Of a DNA stretch of 64,000 nucleotides, positions 9,601 through 18,199 are shown piece after piece. The stretch's first letter is position 1. Each line of letters starts with the position of its first letter. The translations under genes were made by a program, and so were the position numbers. The stretch covers positions 28,625 through 92,624 of the forward strand of contig JAIKZH010000012.1 of NCBI GenBank assembly GCA_024682395.1, written 5' to 3'. The stretch comes from Bacteroidaceae bacterium. Its GTDB lineage: Bacteria > Bacteroidota > Bacteroidia > Bacteroidales > Bacteroidaceae. Under the pieces are notes generated by a model. It was not told where the DNA came from. It did no database searches and saw only the letters and a list, made by a program, of their open reading frames with translations.

Positions 9601-12600
9601 TACTATCGCTCCGTTACAGACTGGCGATGCTCCACGTACAACTAAGACTACGTATGATACAAATGGACAATATGTAATAAGCGAAACTAATAGTCTTGGA
9701 TTTACAACAACTAATACTATAGATCCAATAACTGGATTATTAAAACAATCTAAGGATGCTAATGGTAATGTCGTGAACTATGAGTATGACCCATTAGGAC
9801 GTGTGAAACGCCAATCAAATGCTCTTGGTTCTTCGTATACGATAACTGGTTGGAGTGAAGGTATGGAAGATACTCCTGCCAATTCATTATATTTCATTTA
9901 TTCAGAATCAACAGGCACTCCATGTTCATGGAAATACTATGATTGTCTTGGACGTGAAGTGAGAAGCGTGATTGAAGATCCTACAGGTACAAAACTTATT
10001 TATGCAGATATTGTATATAATCCACAAGGACAAATTGAAAAATCCTCAGACCCATATTTTAAAGGAAGTACATCAATATGTTGGACAACCAATGAATATG
10101 ATGCTTGTGGTAGATTAATCAAAACAACCTCACCTGACGGAAGTTGTATAACTACTACATACAATGGATTAGTAACTACGGTGACAGATCCGTTAGGTCA
10201 TACCTCTTCTAAAGAAATAGACAAGAATGGTCACTTAGTACGTAGTACTGATGCAAATGGAGTTTCTTTGGAATATGTCTATGATGCAGCTGGAAATAAT
10301 ACGGAAATTCATGGTCCACGTACTACTATTATCATGCAATATGATAGAAACGGAAATCGTATTTCTCTTGACGATCCAGATGCGGGATTAACTAAATCTG
10401 AATACAATGCATTTGGAGAATTAGTGAAAGTTACGAGCGATAAGGGTATAATCCAGTATAAATATGATAATGGTGGACGTTTGATAAAAGAAATACGCCC
10501 AGATATAACAATCACCAGCACTTATGACACGCAGTTAAAGGGATGTCTTTCTTCAACCCAAACATCAGAAGGTATTGTTCATTCATATATTTATGACCAA
10601 TATGGAAGAATTCTTAATGAGAAACTTATAGAGGGTAGCACTCAAAAACAATTCTCAGTTGGTTATACATACAACTCAATCAATAAGATAAGTACTATAA
10701 CCTATCCTTCCTCTTCATTAGTAGTAAAACGGGAGTATTCAGAAACTGGTATGCTTCAAACCGTGAAGAATGCTCAAACTGGTCATGTTTATTGGCAAGT
10801 AGATCCTTTGAATATTTCTGCGAAGGGACAGGTTGAAAGTGAGACCTTTGGTAATGGCTTGATAACAGATTCTCATTACGATTTATATTCTGGTCATTTG
10901 ACAAACAGAGTAGTACGTAATTCTAATAATCAATTGTTAAATTGGACTTATAATTTCGATTATAATGGAAATCTGCTTGAACGTCGTGATAATAAACGTG
11001 GACTGAGTGAAACCTTTACATACGATGATTTGAATCGCCTTCATACTGCATCAAAGAATGGTACTCAGTATCAACGTATGGAATATGATGCAGCAGGAAA
11101 TATCATCTATAAATCCGATGTAGGTACATATACATACATAGATGGAACAAATAGAATTGCTTCAGTCACAGCAGATAATTATCAACCTAAAGAATGGGAT
11201 TATATTGAATATACTTCATTCAATAAGATATCAGGAATAGGCGCAAATGGCGACCGTCTGCTTCTTCGTTATGGACCAGAACAACAACGTGTATATGCTC
11301 AACTAAGAAAAAATGGTAAAACATCAAGTTATTACTATTTTGGAGATATCTATGAAGAAATTGATGATGATTATGGTGAAATAACCAAAAAATGTTATAT
11401 CTTTGCAGGTAGCAAACGTATCGCCTTAGTAGAGACTAAGAGCGACAATGTTAATGACGAGACTCATGTGTATTATTTCCATCAGGATCATCTTGGCTCC
11501 GTTATCGCTTACACCAATGAAACAGGTGATATAGTTGCTGAGTTGAGCTATGATGCATGGGGACGTCGACGTAATGCTGATACATGGGAATTCTATGACA
11601 ATATATCCGATGCAAACGCTCTTGATGACTATGGTTTTGGAGAACATGAGCATATCGACTTATTTGAAATAGTAAATATGGATGGTAGAATGTACGACCC
11701 AGTGTTGGGACGTTTCCTTTCACCAGACCCATATGTGCAGGCTCCTGAATTCACTCAGAGTTTCAATCGTTATGCTTATTGTATTAATAATCCATTATCG
11801 CTGATAGACCCAACAGGATATAGTTGGCTCAGTAAGAACTGGAAATCAATCTTTGCTTCGTGTGTTGGTATTGCCGTATCAATACTAACAGCAGGCTCAA
11901 CATCTGGTCTTACTATCGCTATCATAGCAGGCGCTGCAGGAGGCGCAGCAGGAGCCTTTGCTGGTGCGTTATTGAATGGCGCTAATTTCAACCAAATTCT
12001 AAAATCTACTTTCAGTGGAGGTTTTTGGGGCGCTGTTTCTGGTTTGGCAAATTATGCAGCAGGTTCTGGAAAACTATTGGCACGATTAGCAAAGCATACA
12101 TTATTCGAAGGTGCCATTGAAGGTGCCAAAGGAGGTAATGTCCTTCATGGAATGATGATGGGTGCAGTCTCAAGTGGCGGTGGTGAATTAATTTCTACTA
12201 AATTATCTTCATTTGGTAAGGTGGCTAAAATTGCAGCCAATGCTGTATTAAGTGGTACTGTATCTGAAATAGGTGGAGGAAAATTTGCTAATGGCGCTAT
12301 AACAGGAGCATTTAGCATGATGTTTAATCACTATATGCATAACATAATAATAAAACGAATGACAAAAAATCAGATTGCAAGATTTGCTGCACAGTTGATA
12401 GTGAAGTCTTTTGCGCCTGAGCGTCAACAAAAGCTGAAAGTTGCTATTGAGGCTGACGGAGTATTGACATTTGAAGAAGCAATGTGTTGGTATCAGTATG
12501 GTGATGGAAGTGATATAACAGTAGATGCCTCTAAACTGAACTTGAAACGACTGAATGTCTCAGATTATACAGTAAATGAAGAAGAATCTTATCAATGTTT

Positions 12601-12832
12601 TACAATAAAAGATGCTAAGAACGGAGACAATGAAGCACTTGTTTATGGAAAACTTGGTGTAACAAGACAGAAAGATGATTCTTTTATAATAACACCTGAT
12701 ACATATGATTTCAATATAGAAACGCATGATCTGTTTACAGAACGTAATTTAGGAACTGTCGTTTCTGCTATACTTCATGGACCTGGCTTATCTTTCAATA
12801 TAAATTTTAAAGGCGTATGGAGAAAAAAATAG
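6689..12832 (+). CDS. Secreted Rhs/YD-repeat polymorphic toxin with SpvB-like N-terminus
   Basis: This 2047-residue protein has the architecture of Bacteroidota Rhs toxins. A signal peptide (to about residue 26, FYAQ) is followed by an SpvB-like start (GTGSISPKLSLCYSS). Seven FG-GAP/VCBS calcium-binding loops of the type D-x-NGDG-xxD follow (DFNGDGKTD, DYNGDGYDD, ELNGDGIMD, DYNGDGITD and others, about residues 344-670). Then come many YD repeats (about 1000-1600) and the Rhs core ending DPVLGRFLSPDP... NPLSLIDPTGY (about 1668-1711). The last 336 residues are the variable toxin part: a Gly/Ala-rich hydrophobic stretch, then an end domain with VYGKLGVTR and ILHGPGLSFNINFKG. I do not recognise the toxic activity. 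By analogy with known Rhs proteins, the YD shell would encapsulate the C-terminal toxin. The next gene overlaps by 16 nt. Confidence 0.93.
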   Translation: MQVKQNNYRFLCTLLLSLCSLAFYAQKHNYDDKIYQTQNGGMVDSPTGEFTVSPMGQATYEYPIKLPEGTGSISPKLSLCYSSSTRQGSFGYGSDLSGLSMISRVPADIIHDGFPGSVDINSSRFALDGNRLIEIERNEEYITYATENNNYARIRAYGDENSPSYFVMQTKDGLTYTFRSDKELVTDITEALFWVLTKVVDTSGNYFTVEYEGEARDHIIFPKRIDYTGNENNSIGPNVSVRINAGTGYQPVKYVSGIRVGSKLISSIAVYKDLKPIYSYSFTYSNTNDDKRYYLTSISEYNKDNKVAKKTNFEWSMDELSNPNSQRFYNRLINKATLTMGDFNGDGKTDFIATPQDSKAGWNGYHLFLSEGDSLRFSHSGNFVFNTVEQVHSADYNGDGYDDIIVLLKDDRFYKTYLYISKQEGDDCSFENPRLIRTDPNKYSIQPMELNGDGIMDLFVWYPNNYECGTYCSQYNNGIFTPLSKYIYNTNLTKWDQVMFIDYNGDGITDIMNLNDKGYTIVPSDGKGNLSRNLIIESYPDKYYYVSTGDFNADGKTDLLVTGKVNDKNIKDWTRLISDGTGKYSNVKITESGNQIDMEKQQVHVYDINGDGYDDALIVNRVTDRKKEFQAKYYLTVGDNTSWEMSGNVPINALDRSILYFGDFNGDGKKDILTTSNWKITQANYYNNHWDIWPGYDLVPMFEESNNLITKITDCMGNTTEIIYKPMSDPAVHKRGNNADYPVSSFNSSWPLVYRVITPDGIGSRKTVQYNYENALRHYRGRGVLGFERITTSDFRTNAWTAQYSTIHPTTYMLLPSSKLSFIGDKVLSESYTFYNLALSPDTSAVFSLLPSCTTEISYEYNSQQKIKEVQTSMTYDDFGNLLKSVTKDENTTTTVTNVYCNDLERWYLGRLTSSAVTRKTNGVSAPNHKTTYEYDSETGLLSSETLDPTSKKYGFKKTYKRDQFGNIIESTIAPLQTGDAPRTTKTTYDTNGQYVISETNSLGFTTTNTIDPITGLLKQSKDANGNVVNYEYDPLGRVKRQSNALGSSYTITGWSEGMEDTPANSLYFIYSESTGTPCSWKYYDCLGREVRSVIEDPTGTKLIYADIVYNPQGQIEKSSDPYFKGSTSICWTTNEYDACGRLIKTTSPDGSCITTTYNGLVTTVTDPLGHTSSKEIDKNGHLVRSTDANGVSLEYVYDAAGNNTEIHGPRTTIIMQYDRNGNRISLDDPDAGLTKSEYNAFGELVKVTSDKGIIQYKYDNGGRLIKEIRPDITITSTYDTQLKGCLSSTQTSEGIVHSYIYDQYGRILNEKLIEGSTQKQFSVGYTYNSINKISTITYPSSSLVVKREYSETGMLQTVKNAQTGHVYWQVDPLNISAKGQVESETFGNGLITDSHYDLYSGHLTNRVVRNSNNQLLNWTYNFDYNGNLLERRDNKRGLSETFTYDDLNRLHTASKNGTQYQRMEYDAAGNIIYKSDVGTYTYIDGTNRIASVTADNYQPKEWDYIEYTSFNKISGIGANGDRLLLRYGPEQQRVYAQLRKNGKTSSYYYFGDIYEEIDDDYGEITKKCYIFAGSKRIALVETKSDNVNDETHVYYFHQDHLGSVIAYTNETGDIVAELSYDAWGRRRNADTWEFYDNISDANALDDYGFGEHEHIDLFEIVNMDGRMYDPVLGRFLSPDPYVQAPEFTQSFNRYAYCINNPLSLIDPTGYSWLSKNWKSIFASCVGIAVSILTAGSTSGLTIAIIAGAAGGAAGAFAGALLNGANFNQILKSTFSGGFWGAVSGLANYAAGSGKLLARLAKHTLFEGAIEGAKGGNVLHGMMMGAVSSGGGELISTKLSSFGKVAKIAANAVLSGTVSEIGGGKFANGAITGAFSMMFNHYMHNIIIKRMTKNQIARFAAQLIVKSFAPERQQKLKVAIEADGVLTFEEAMCWYQYGDGSDITVDASKLNLKRLNVSDYTVNEEESYQCFTIKDAKNGDNEALVYGKLGVTRQKDDSFIITPDTYDFNIETHDLFTERNLGTVVSAILHGPGLSFNINFKGVWRKK

Positions 12833-13338
12833 TAAAAAGAAGAATTAAAATTGGATGGATTTTAGTTTTATCTTCAATATTGTTTATTATGAGTTGTGAT
12901 GACCTCCCTAAGGAATATGACTATTATTATTTTAATGGTGAATTAGGAAAGATTATTGATGGAACAATTCGTGATGATGGAACTATTACTATGGACGTCT
13001 TAATATATCCTGATGTACAAAAGGTAAAAGAGTATGATGATTTCATTCTTGCGTATCAGATTCCTAATATTTCGGATTATTATAAACGTCCATTTAAAAA
13101 AACGTTTGATCCTGAGTTATATGATAGTTTGGAATGGAAACATCATTGCGACAGTATAAATCATAGGATTGATAGAAATCGTAAGTTTAAGGAGTGTTAT
13201 TGGATAATACAGAAGCGTACTAAAAAGGTTTATGGTCCTTTAACAAAGAAAGAGTATGATAGGTTATGCATTAAACTTGATGTGAAGAAAAAGGTCAATG
13301 ATGGTAAAGACATCCGTATTTATTGGATGGGACGTTAG
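12817..13338 (+). CDS. Lipoprotein, candidate immunity protein for the Rhs toxin
   Basis: The ATG lies inside the last codons of the Rhs gene (16-nt overlap), the classic arrangement of a toxin-immunity pair. The 173-residue product has a basic start, a hydrophobic stretch and a lipobox (FIMSC), so it is predicted to be a membrane-anchored lipoprotein. A paralogue lies at 20832-21359. Both share the N-terminal SCDD after lipidation, a block of the form Y/H-FxLxYQxP, and the C-terminal pattern F-x-CYWI-x... VxGPxTKxxxxxLC. No named domain was recognised. The immunity role is inferred from position and from the duplicated copies, which are typical of polymorphic toxin loci. Confidence 0.7.
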   Translation: MEKKIVKRRIKIGWILVLSSILFIMSCDDLPKEYDYYYFNGELGKIIDGTIRDDGTITMDVLIYPDVQKVKEYDDFILAYQIPNISDYYKRPFKKTFDPELYDSLEWKHHCDSINHRIDRNRKFKECYWIIQKRTKKVYGPLTKKEYDRLCIKLDVKKKVNDGKDIRIYWMGR

Positions 13339-13366
13339 GACATCATACGACAAGATTGCATTATAT

Positions 13367-13400
13367 TGTATGTGGGCACATTTCATGGTGCTCACATACA
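13367..13400 (+). terminator. Hairpin after the candidate immunity gene
   Basis: TGTATGTGGGCAC (13367-13379) pairs with GTGCTCACATACA (13388-13400), a 13-bp stem with one mismatch. It sits 28 nt after the stop codon. There is no T-run after it, so it could be a weak terminator or an mRNA 3' stabiliser. Confidence 0.45.
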
Positions 13401-13473
13401 AAACGCATAACATTAAAAACAAGTAAATCATAACTACCTGTTAGGTTAAATTCATCAAAAAGGAGATTTTAAA

Positions 13474-13527
13474 TTCTTCTTTAACAATTGGCCTACTAAA
13501 GAGGATGTTGTAAAATGATTCTCAAAT
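13474..13527 (+). pseudogene. 54-bp remnant of the 3' end of an immunity-type lipoprotein gene
   Basis: This stretch matches 21315-21368, the last codons, stop and first 3' bases of the paralogous lipoprotein gene, at 51 of 54 positions (differences at three sites). It encodes the same ending (FFNNWPTKEDVVK, then TGA). The rest of that gene is missing here. Just upstream, 13422-13439 matches the first 18 bases of the 65-bp repeat at 16992 and 20668 (one mismatch), so this gap is a mosaic of scraps from the island. Confidence 0.8.
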
Positions 13528-13570
13528 AGCAAATTCTAAGTAAAAGATTATTAAGAATCAAACGAAAACA

Positions 13571-14794
13571 ATGAAAATAAAAACAATTATATCATTTATG
13601 TTCGCCATTGTTTTGGTGATCGTAAATATGTCGTGCAGTAGTGAAAATGAAGATATAACTCCTACTGACATTCGTAAAGAGAAATACGATAATGATGCAA
13701 TAGCGCAAAAGGCGATTTCGTTTGTGAAATCCTTAAAGGGTACTACAACTCGCGCTGTATCTAACGTTTCTGTTAAGAATATCCAAAAAATGAATTTGGA
13801 GGTGGTTAGTGATACACGTGCAGCAAACACACACGACTTCCCTGATTTTTATTCTGTTGGTTTGGATGACAACATGGGAACTGTTATTCTCGCAGATAAA
13901 AACAATACTATCGCTCCTCTTGGTTACTTCCATGGCGAAAACAATATTGACATCAACGAAGTTCTTGAAGATTCCCTAAGCACACTCTCGTTTATTGTGC
14001 AAATGCTGGTAGAACAGAATCTTGATATGGAAGAAGAAAGTCCTACCGCTAAAACACGTGCAGTGACTAACACTATTGTAGAACGTGTCGAACCAAAATG
14101 TAAGGTATGGTGGCATCAAGATCCTCCTTTTAATGCATATTGTTTTACAAGTGATGGTATACAAGCTTCTGCGGGTTGTCTTGCTGTTGCAGGTGCTCAA
14201 GCATTGACTGTATTGCGCCCAAATGAACCGATTATCAGTTCATGGGATGCTGTAATAGCAGAAGATCCTGAATGGTCCATACATTCATCGACAATAACGC
14301 CTACTATGAAAGAAATCGCAACATTGATTCATGAAATAGGTGTTAATATAAATACGAAATATGGCGTGGATGTGTCAGGTGCCCAAAAAAAGGATTTAAT
14401 TAACTATTTCAAAAGAAAATATGGAATCGTTGATTATGATTGTAAACGTGCTATTGATGTTTTAAAAACACCACACGGAGTAATAGTAATTGGGGGCGCA
14501 GCTGGAAAGAAAAAGACAGGAATTCTATTTTGGAGGAAAACCAAATACTATGACGGACATGCATTTATAGCCGACGGATATGTTAAATATGGCAATGTTG
14601 GAACAAAGAAAAATGATGATCCATATTATCTGCACATAAACTATGGTTGGGGAAATCGTTATGCAAATGATGCATATATCCTTTCCGCAAATAAACATTT
14701 TACAGATGACGCACGCATGTATTCTGGAGGTGTTTTATATCAATATGATATTAGTTATGCAACATTTACGTATCCTTCTGAAAAAAATTGGTAA
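13571..14794 (+). CDS. Peptidase C10 (streptopain-like) lipoprotein
   Basis: C10 enzymes are papain-fold cysteine proteases, including streptococcal SpeB and Prevotella interpain A. The 407-residue product has a lipoprotein signal (VNMSCSS) and a pro-domain of the Spi_C10 type (about residues 30-150). The catalytic domain has the nucleophile Cys203 in SAGCLAVAGAQ and the general base His330 in YDGHAFIADGY. The conserved HINYGWGN block with its Trp and Asn follows. Catalytic residues are intact, so the enzyme should be active after pro-peptide removal. It probably acts at the outer membrane or is released. The next gene, 24 nt downstream, encodes a small lipoprotein that may work with it. Confidence 0.9.
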   Translation: MKIKTIISFMFAIVLVIVNMSCSSENEDITPTDIRKEKYDNDAIAQKAISFVKSLKGTTTRAVSNVSVKNIQKMNLEVVSDTRAANTHDFPDFYSVGLDDNMGTVILADKNNTIAPLGYFHGENNIDINEVLEDSLSTLSFIVQMLVEQNLDMEEESPTAKTRAVTNTIVERVEPKCKVWWHQDPPFNAYCFTSDGIQASAGCLAVAGAQALTVLRPNEPIISSWDAVIAEDPEWSIHSSTITPTMKEIATLIHEIGVNINTKYGVDVSGAQKKDLINYFKRKYGIVDYDCKRAIDVLKTPHGVIVIGGAAGKKKTGILFWRKTKYYDGHAFIADGYVKYGNVGTKKNDDPYYLHINYGWGNRYANDAYILSANKHFTDDARMYSGGVLYQYDISYATFTYPSEKNW

Positions 14795-14818
14795 CGTTTA
14801 ATCATATATAAAATAATT

Positions 14819-15292
14819 ATGAATACATTATTAATTAAAACTCGAAAGATTTCTTTCCTTGTTATAGTGGCTTTAACGATAATTGCTTTGTCATCATGTG
14901 GAAAGGACGATTTGATTATGGGATATACGAAATTGATAGAATGGTTCCCTACAGACTATTCACAAATTGATGATAATGGAACGATGCGTTATATTGTATC
15001 CTCTGATGGAGGTACATTTCAGTTTAATAGTAAAACTTATGATCGTTTATCAATAGGAAGAATATCATTTGAGAGTGATGGCGAGCAATGGTCTGCCGAA
15101 GATGATAAAACTATTACGATTCACAATAGTAGTCATTTTAAGAATGACATTTGTGAAGTGATAGCGAATGATAAAATTGTTGAAATTACATTTAATTCCA
15201 ATGCTTCTCATATGCGAAAAGTTGATATTAAAGTTTATTCAGCAGATGCATATAGTATATTCTCCTTTACACAACAAACTTCTCAGAAATAA
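14819..15292 (+). CDS. Small lipoprotein with BACON-like C-terminal half, linked to the C10 protease
   Basis: The 157-residue product has a lipobox (ALSSCGKDD) and then a single beta-rich domain. It contains VSSDGGTFQF near the start and closes with IFSFTQQT. That opening and the closing F-x-x-TQ strand resemble BACON/Ig-like domains of Bacteroidota surface proteins, though similarity is weak. It follows the C10 protease by 24 nt and ends with a terminator, so the two form a short operon. Proteases of this family often have an adjacent inhibitor; that role here is only a suggestion. Confidence 0.65.
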   Translation: MNTLLIKTRKISFLVIVALTIIALSSCGKDDLIMGYTKLIEWFPTDYSQIDDNGTMRYIVSSDGGTFQFNSKTYDRLSIGRISFESDGEQWSAEDDKTITIHNSSHFKNDICEVIANDKIVEITFNSNASHMRKVDIKVYSADAYSIFSFTQQTSQK

Positions 15293-15312
15293 CTATTTCT
15301 GAGAATAAACAT

Positions 15313-15347
15313 GGACGTATCAATGTGCTTTTTTGATACGTCCTTTT
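15313..15347 (+). terminator. Intrinsic terminator of the C10 protease operon
   Basis: GGACGTATCAA (15313-15323) pairs exactly with TTGATACGTCC (15333-15343) and is followed by TTTT. A second small hairpin (CTCAGAAATA / TATTTCTGAG) overlaps the stop codon of the preceding gene. Confidence 0.85.
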
Positions 15348-15421
15348 GAATTTATTTATCAGAATAGATTTAAAAAGCAACGAGTAAATTATTATAAGAC
15401 TAAAGTGATGTTGAATTAAAA

Positions 15422-16897
15422 ATGAAACAAATTTATTGCTTATCATGGCTGCTGTGGGTAGTATGTGTGAGCCAACTAAATGCACAGAATCAAGAACAAT
15501 TTAAAGAAATTTTTGACCTTGGACTACCTGTAGTTATCATCAATACAGTGGATGAAGAAATGCCCATTGCTGATGAAGTTGATCCCCCTGAAGGTTGCTG
15601 GGGAATGACGATTAATAATAAATCAAAGGTTTACGGACGATTACGTAAATATGATAAGGACGGTGCTCTTTTGTATGATAGTGGTGATTACACTAAGGAC
15701 AAAAGTGGCGTGTCGCTAAAGTTGCGTGGTAACACAAGCGCACGTTGGCCTAAAAAACCATACAAAGTTACTCTTGAAAAGGCGGCTGATCTACTCTGTA
15801 GAGACAACGATATGTACAATGACAAAGAATTTGCCTTGTTGACTCCAAGAGGCTATTACGACTATCCATCGCCCTTAGTGCTGATGATTGGTACATGGGT
15901 TCAGAAACACGTGTGTAAAGGTTGGTATCCAGAAAATGAATTTGTGAATGTGATCATAAATGGTGATTATCAGGGATTATATTCTATCTGTGAAACCGTA
16001 AAACGTAACTCCGACTGCAGAATCGATATTGATGGTGGATTAGGTTTTATTGCGGAAATTGATCCATACTGGTGGAACGAAAACATAAGCATCGAAACAT
16101 CGATATTTAAGTATGAATCCAACCCATTTAAGTTGACACTGAAATATCCTGACGAGAAAGACTATTCAGAAAACTATTTCTCGTATATAAAGGACTATTT
16201 TGAAACATTCGAAAACAGCCTCACCACCGAGACTGTTGACGAATATCTCGATTTAGAGTCATGGGTTCGATGGCTATTGGCTCATGATATCCTTGGCTCT
16301 GACGATTTCGCAGGTTCAAACATCTTCACTTATAAATATGACATAACTGGTGACACCAAACTACATATGGGACCTCTATGGGATTTCGACACAATTGAAC
16401 AAACAGAAAACCGATGGTCAAGCATACATACTTTTCAAGGATTGTACTTCTATCAATTGCTTCAGAACGAACAATTCGTAGAACTATATAATAATATCTA
16501 CAACGAAGAGTCTGAAGAGATATTCAATAAGATTATTCAACTTCATGAGGATTTCAAAAATAGTGATTTGAAAACAGCACTTAAGGCTTCAATCTCCAAA
16601 GATATAGAACGATGGCCTTACAGATATATGGAAGATGTGGACGACGCCATAGAGAATAGTGAGATGTGGTTCGTGGACAGAAAATCATGGATGGACGAGG
16701 CTGTTACGGATATGTATATCAAAGCAAAAGAGAATCTGGCAGCAGGTATAGATGTCACAGAATATAATCCTAACATGCAACATGATTTCTCAGAGGAAGT
16801 GTATTCAATTACAGGTATGAAACAACAAAAACTGCACAAAGGACTGAATATTATAAAAAGCGGAAAGAACCGTTTTACAAAAGTACTTATAAGGTAA
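15422..16897 (+). CDS. Secreted CotH-family protein with T9SS-like tail
   Basis: CotH proteins are atypical protein kinases in spore formers; secreted Bacteroidota relatives have no settled function. The 491-residue product has a signal peptide (to about SQLNAQ). Typical CotH blocks follow: VSLKLRGNTSARWPKKPYKV (about 98-117), FALLTP, NGDYQGLYSICETVKR, DDFAGSNIFTYKYD and HMGPLWDFDT. The terminal segment EVYSITGMKQQ... GLNIIKSGKNRFTKVLIR has the same layout as the tail of the GH98 protein and suggests T9SS export. It stands alone between the C10 terminator and the 65-bp terminator repeat. Confidence 0.85.
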   Translation: MKQIYCLSWLLWVVCVSQLNAQNQEQFKEIFDLGLPVVIINTVDEEMPIADEVDPPEGCWGMTINNKSKVYGRLRKYDKDGALLYDSGDYTKDKSGVSLKLRGNTSARWPKKPYKVTLEKAADLLCRDNDMYNDKEFALLTPRGYYDYPSPLVLMIGTWVQKHVCKGWYPENEFVNVIINGDYQGLYSICETVKRNSDCRIDIDGGLGFIAEIDPYWWNENISIETSIFKYESNPFKLTLKYPDEKDYSENYFSYIKDYFETFENSLTTETVDEYLDLESWVRWLLAHDILGSDDFAGSNIFTYKYDITGDTKLHMGPLWDFDTIEQTENRWSSIHTFQGLYFYQLLQNEQFVELYNNIYNEESEEIFNKIIQLHEDFKNSDLKTALKASISKDIERWPYRYMEDVDDAIENSEMWFVDRKSWMDEAVTDMYIKAKENLAAGIDVTEYNPNMQHDFSEEVYSITGMKQQKLHKGLNIIKSGKNRFTKVLIR

Positions 16898-16991
16898 TTG
16901 TGAATTCATAAGATAATAGCCTCAGGAAAAATCAAAACCGATAATCAGTATTATCTTAAAAAAGATGCGAGTATGACAAAACGAAAGAATG

Positions 16992-17056
16992 AGTAAATCA
17001 TCACTCCCTAATATAAAAAAATCACAGTCTGTTAAGTGCGGACTGTGATTTTTTAT
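16992..17056 (+). repeat. 65-bp island repeat, copy 1, containing an intrinsic terminator
   Basis: The block is 64/65 identical to 20668-20732. Its second half is a perfect 14-bp stem (17016-17029 with 17041-17054, AAAAAATCACAGTC and its complement) ending in a T-run, so it should terminate transcription from both sides. It ends at the promoter of the next gene. The first 18 bases recur once more at 13422-13439. Confidence 0.85.
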
Positions 17057-17064
17057 TATCTTTG
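17057..17064 (+). promoter_or_regulatory. -7 promoter box of the TPR-protein cassette
   Basis: TATCTTTG matches TAnnTTTG and lies 20 nt before the ATG at 17084, immediately after the bidirectional terminator. A -33 element would fall inside the hairpin; none is obvious. Confidence 0.55.
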
Positions 17065-17083
17065 TCCAATCCCAATAAATAAT

Positions 17084-18199
17084 ATGGAAACAAAAAACGT
17101 TGATATAGAATTTCGTGATTTGATACGGAAATTTGATAAGTTAGATTATAAGCGCTCATATAAAGCATTAAAGGCTAACGTTTTGAGCGCACTTGAGGTT
17201 TATCCTAATGATCCATACTTATTGACGTATTTGTCGTATGCGGAATACCGACTTGATAATATTGAGGCAGCTAAAGATTATGTGAAACGTGCAGAGACTA
17301 TAAATCCACTGTTTGGCTATATGTTATGTCATAAAGCATGGCTGTTGTATGATTGTAATGCGCCTTTTCAAGAAACTTTTGATGCTTGGAAAGTTATTAT
17401 AGATTTGCCATTATCAACACTTATCACTCCTGAATATGATATGGGGCTGATATGGGCAAAATCACGTCAGACTGATGCTTATTTTTATGTGGCAAACTTA
17501 TTAATGGCAAATGGAGAATATGATGAAGCTGAAAGATATGCAAGGTGTTATCTTGAAAAAAGAAAACCTGGGGTGTGGAGTAATTTCTCAAAAAAGGGTG
17601 TTGAAGACTTTCTTAGTGATTTGACATTCTATAAACAAAATAATCTTATTCCACCTTCAAGAGAAACTGGGACATTACGCATGTATTTATCTAAGGTAGA
17701 AAAGTATATCCATACTTCATCTTACAGATTATTAAAAAAACAACTTCTTGAAGCATTAGAGATATATCCGAAAGATGTTTATTTCCTTACAGAGATGTCG
17801 CATGCAGAATATCAACTTGGTAATATTAATGCGTCGAAAGAATATATGGAACGTGCCGAAAAAAATAATCCATACCATTGTATATTGCTATATTATAAAG
17901 CATGGCTGGCGTTCGTGTGTGACGCCCCGATACAAGAGGCTATAGATGCTTGGAAAATAATTATAGACTCTCCTATAGAGTCATTGACTTCTAAAAAATA
18001 TGATTGTAACAAGCGATGGGCGCAATCCATTCAAATAGATGCTTATTTTTATATAGCAATTTTGTTGAATAGGTCGGAAAAATATGATGAGGCTGAAAGA
18101 TATGCAAGATGCCATCTTGAGAGAAGAAAACGTGGATTTTGGAGTAGTTTCTCAAAAACGTATGTTGAAGACTTTCTCAGAAAACAATGCCACTCATAG
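17084..18199 (+). CDS. TPR-like protein made of two internal repeats
   Basis: The 371-residue product (start at METKNVD) consists of two copies of a unit of about 190 residues. Each copy contains L-E-x-YPxDxYxLTxxSxAEY-x-LxNI, YKAWL/HKAWL, DAWKxIID and the block KYDEAERYARCxLExRKxGxWSxFSK. The first and last of these look like TPR/Sel1 helical hairpins. There is no signal peptide, so it is probably cytoplasmic. A longer reading from a GTG at 17036 is unlikely because it would begin inside the terminator hairpin. It heads a three-gene cassette after the Rhs toxin; a role as an immunity or orphan-immunity protein is possible but unproven. Confidence 0.7.
   Translation: METKNVDIEFRDLIRKFDKLDYKRSYKALKANVLSALEVYPNDPYLLTYLSYAEYRLDNIEAAKDYVKRAETINPLFGYMLCHKAWLLYDCNAPFQETFDAWKVIIDLPLSTLITPEYDMGLIWAKSRQTDAYFYVANLLMANGEYDEAERYARCYLEKRKPGVWSNFSKKGVEDFLSDLTFYKQNNLIPPSRETGTLRMYLSKVEKYIHTSSYRLLKKQLLEALEIYPKDVYFLTEMSHAEYQLGNINASKEYMERAEKNNPYHCILLYYKAWLAFVCDAPIQEAIDAWKIIIDSPIESLTSKKYDCNKRWAQSIQIDAYFYIAILLNRSEKYDEAERYARCHLERRKRGFWSSFSKTYVEDFLRKQCHS

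Noticed and set aside
17036..17083. GTG start that would lengthen the TPR protein by 16 residues
   Set aside because: It lies inside the perfect terminator stem and upstream of the -7 box; the ATG at 17084 fits the promoter.
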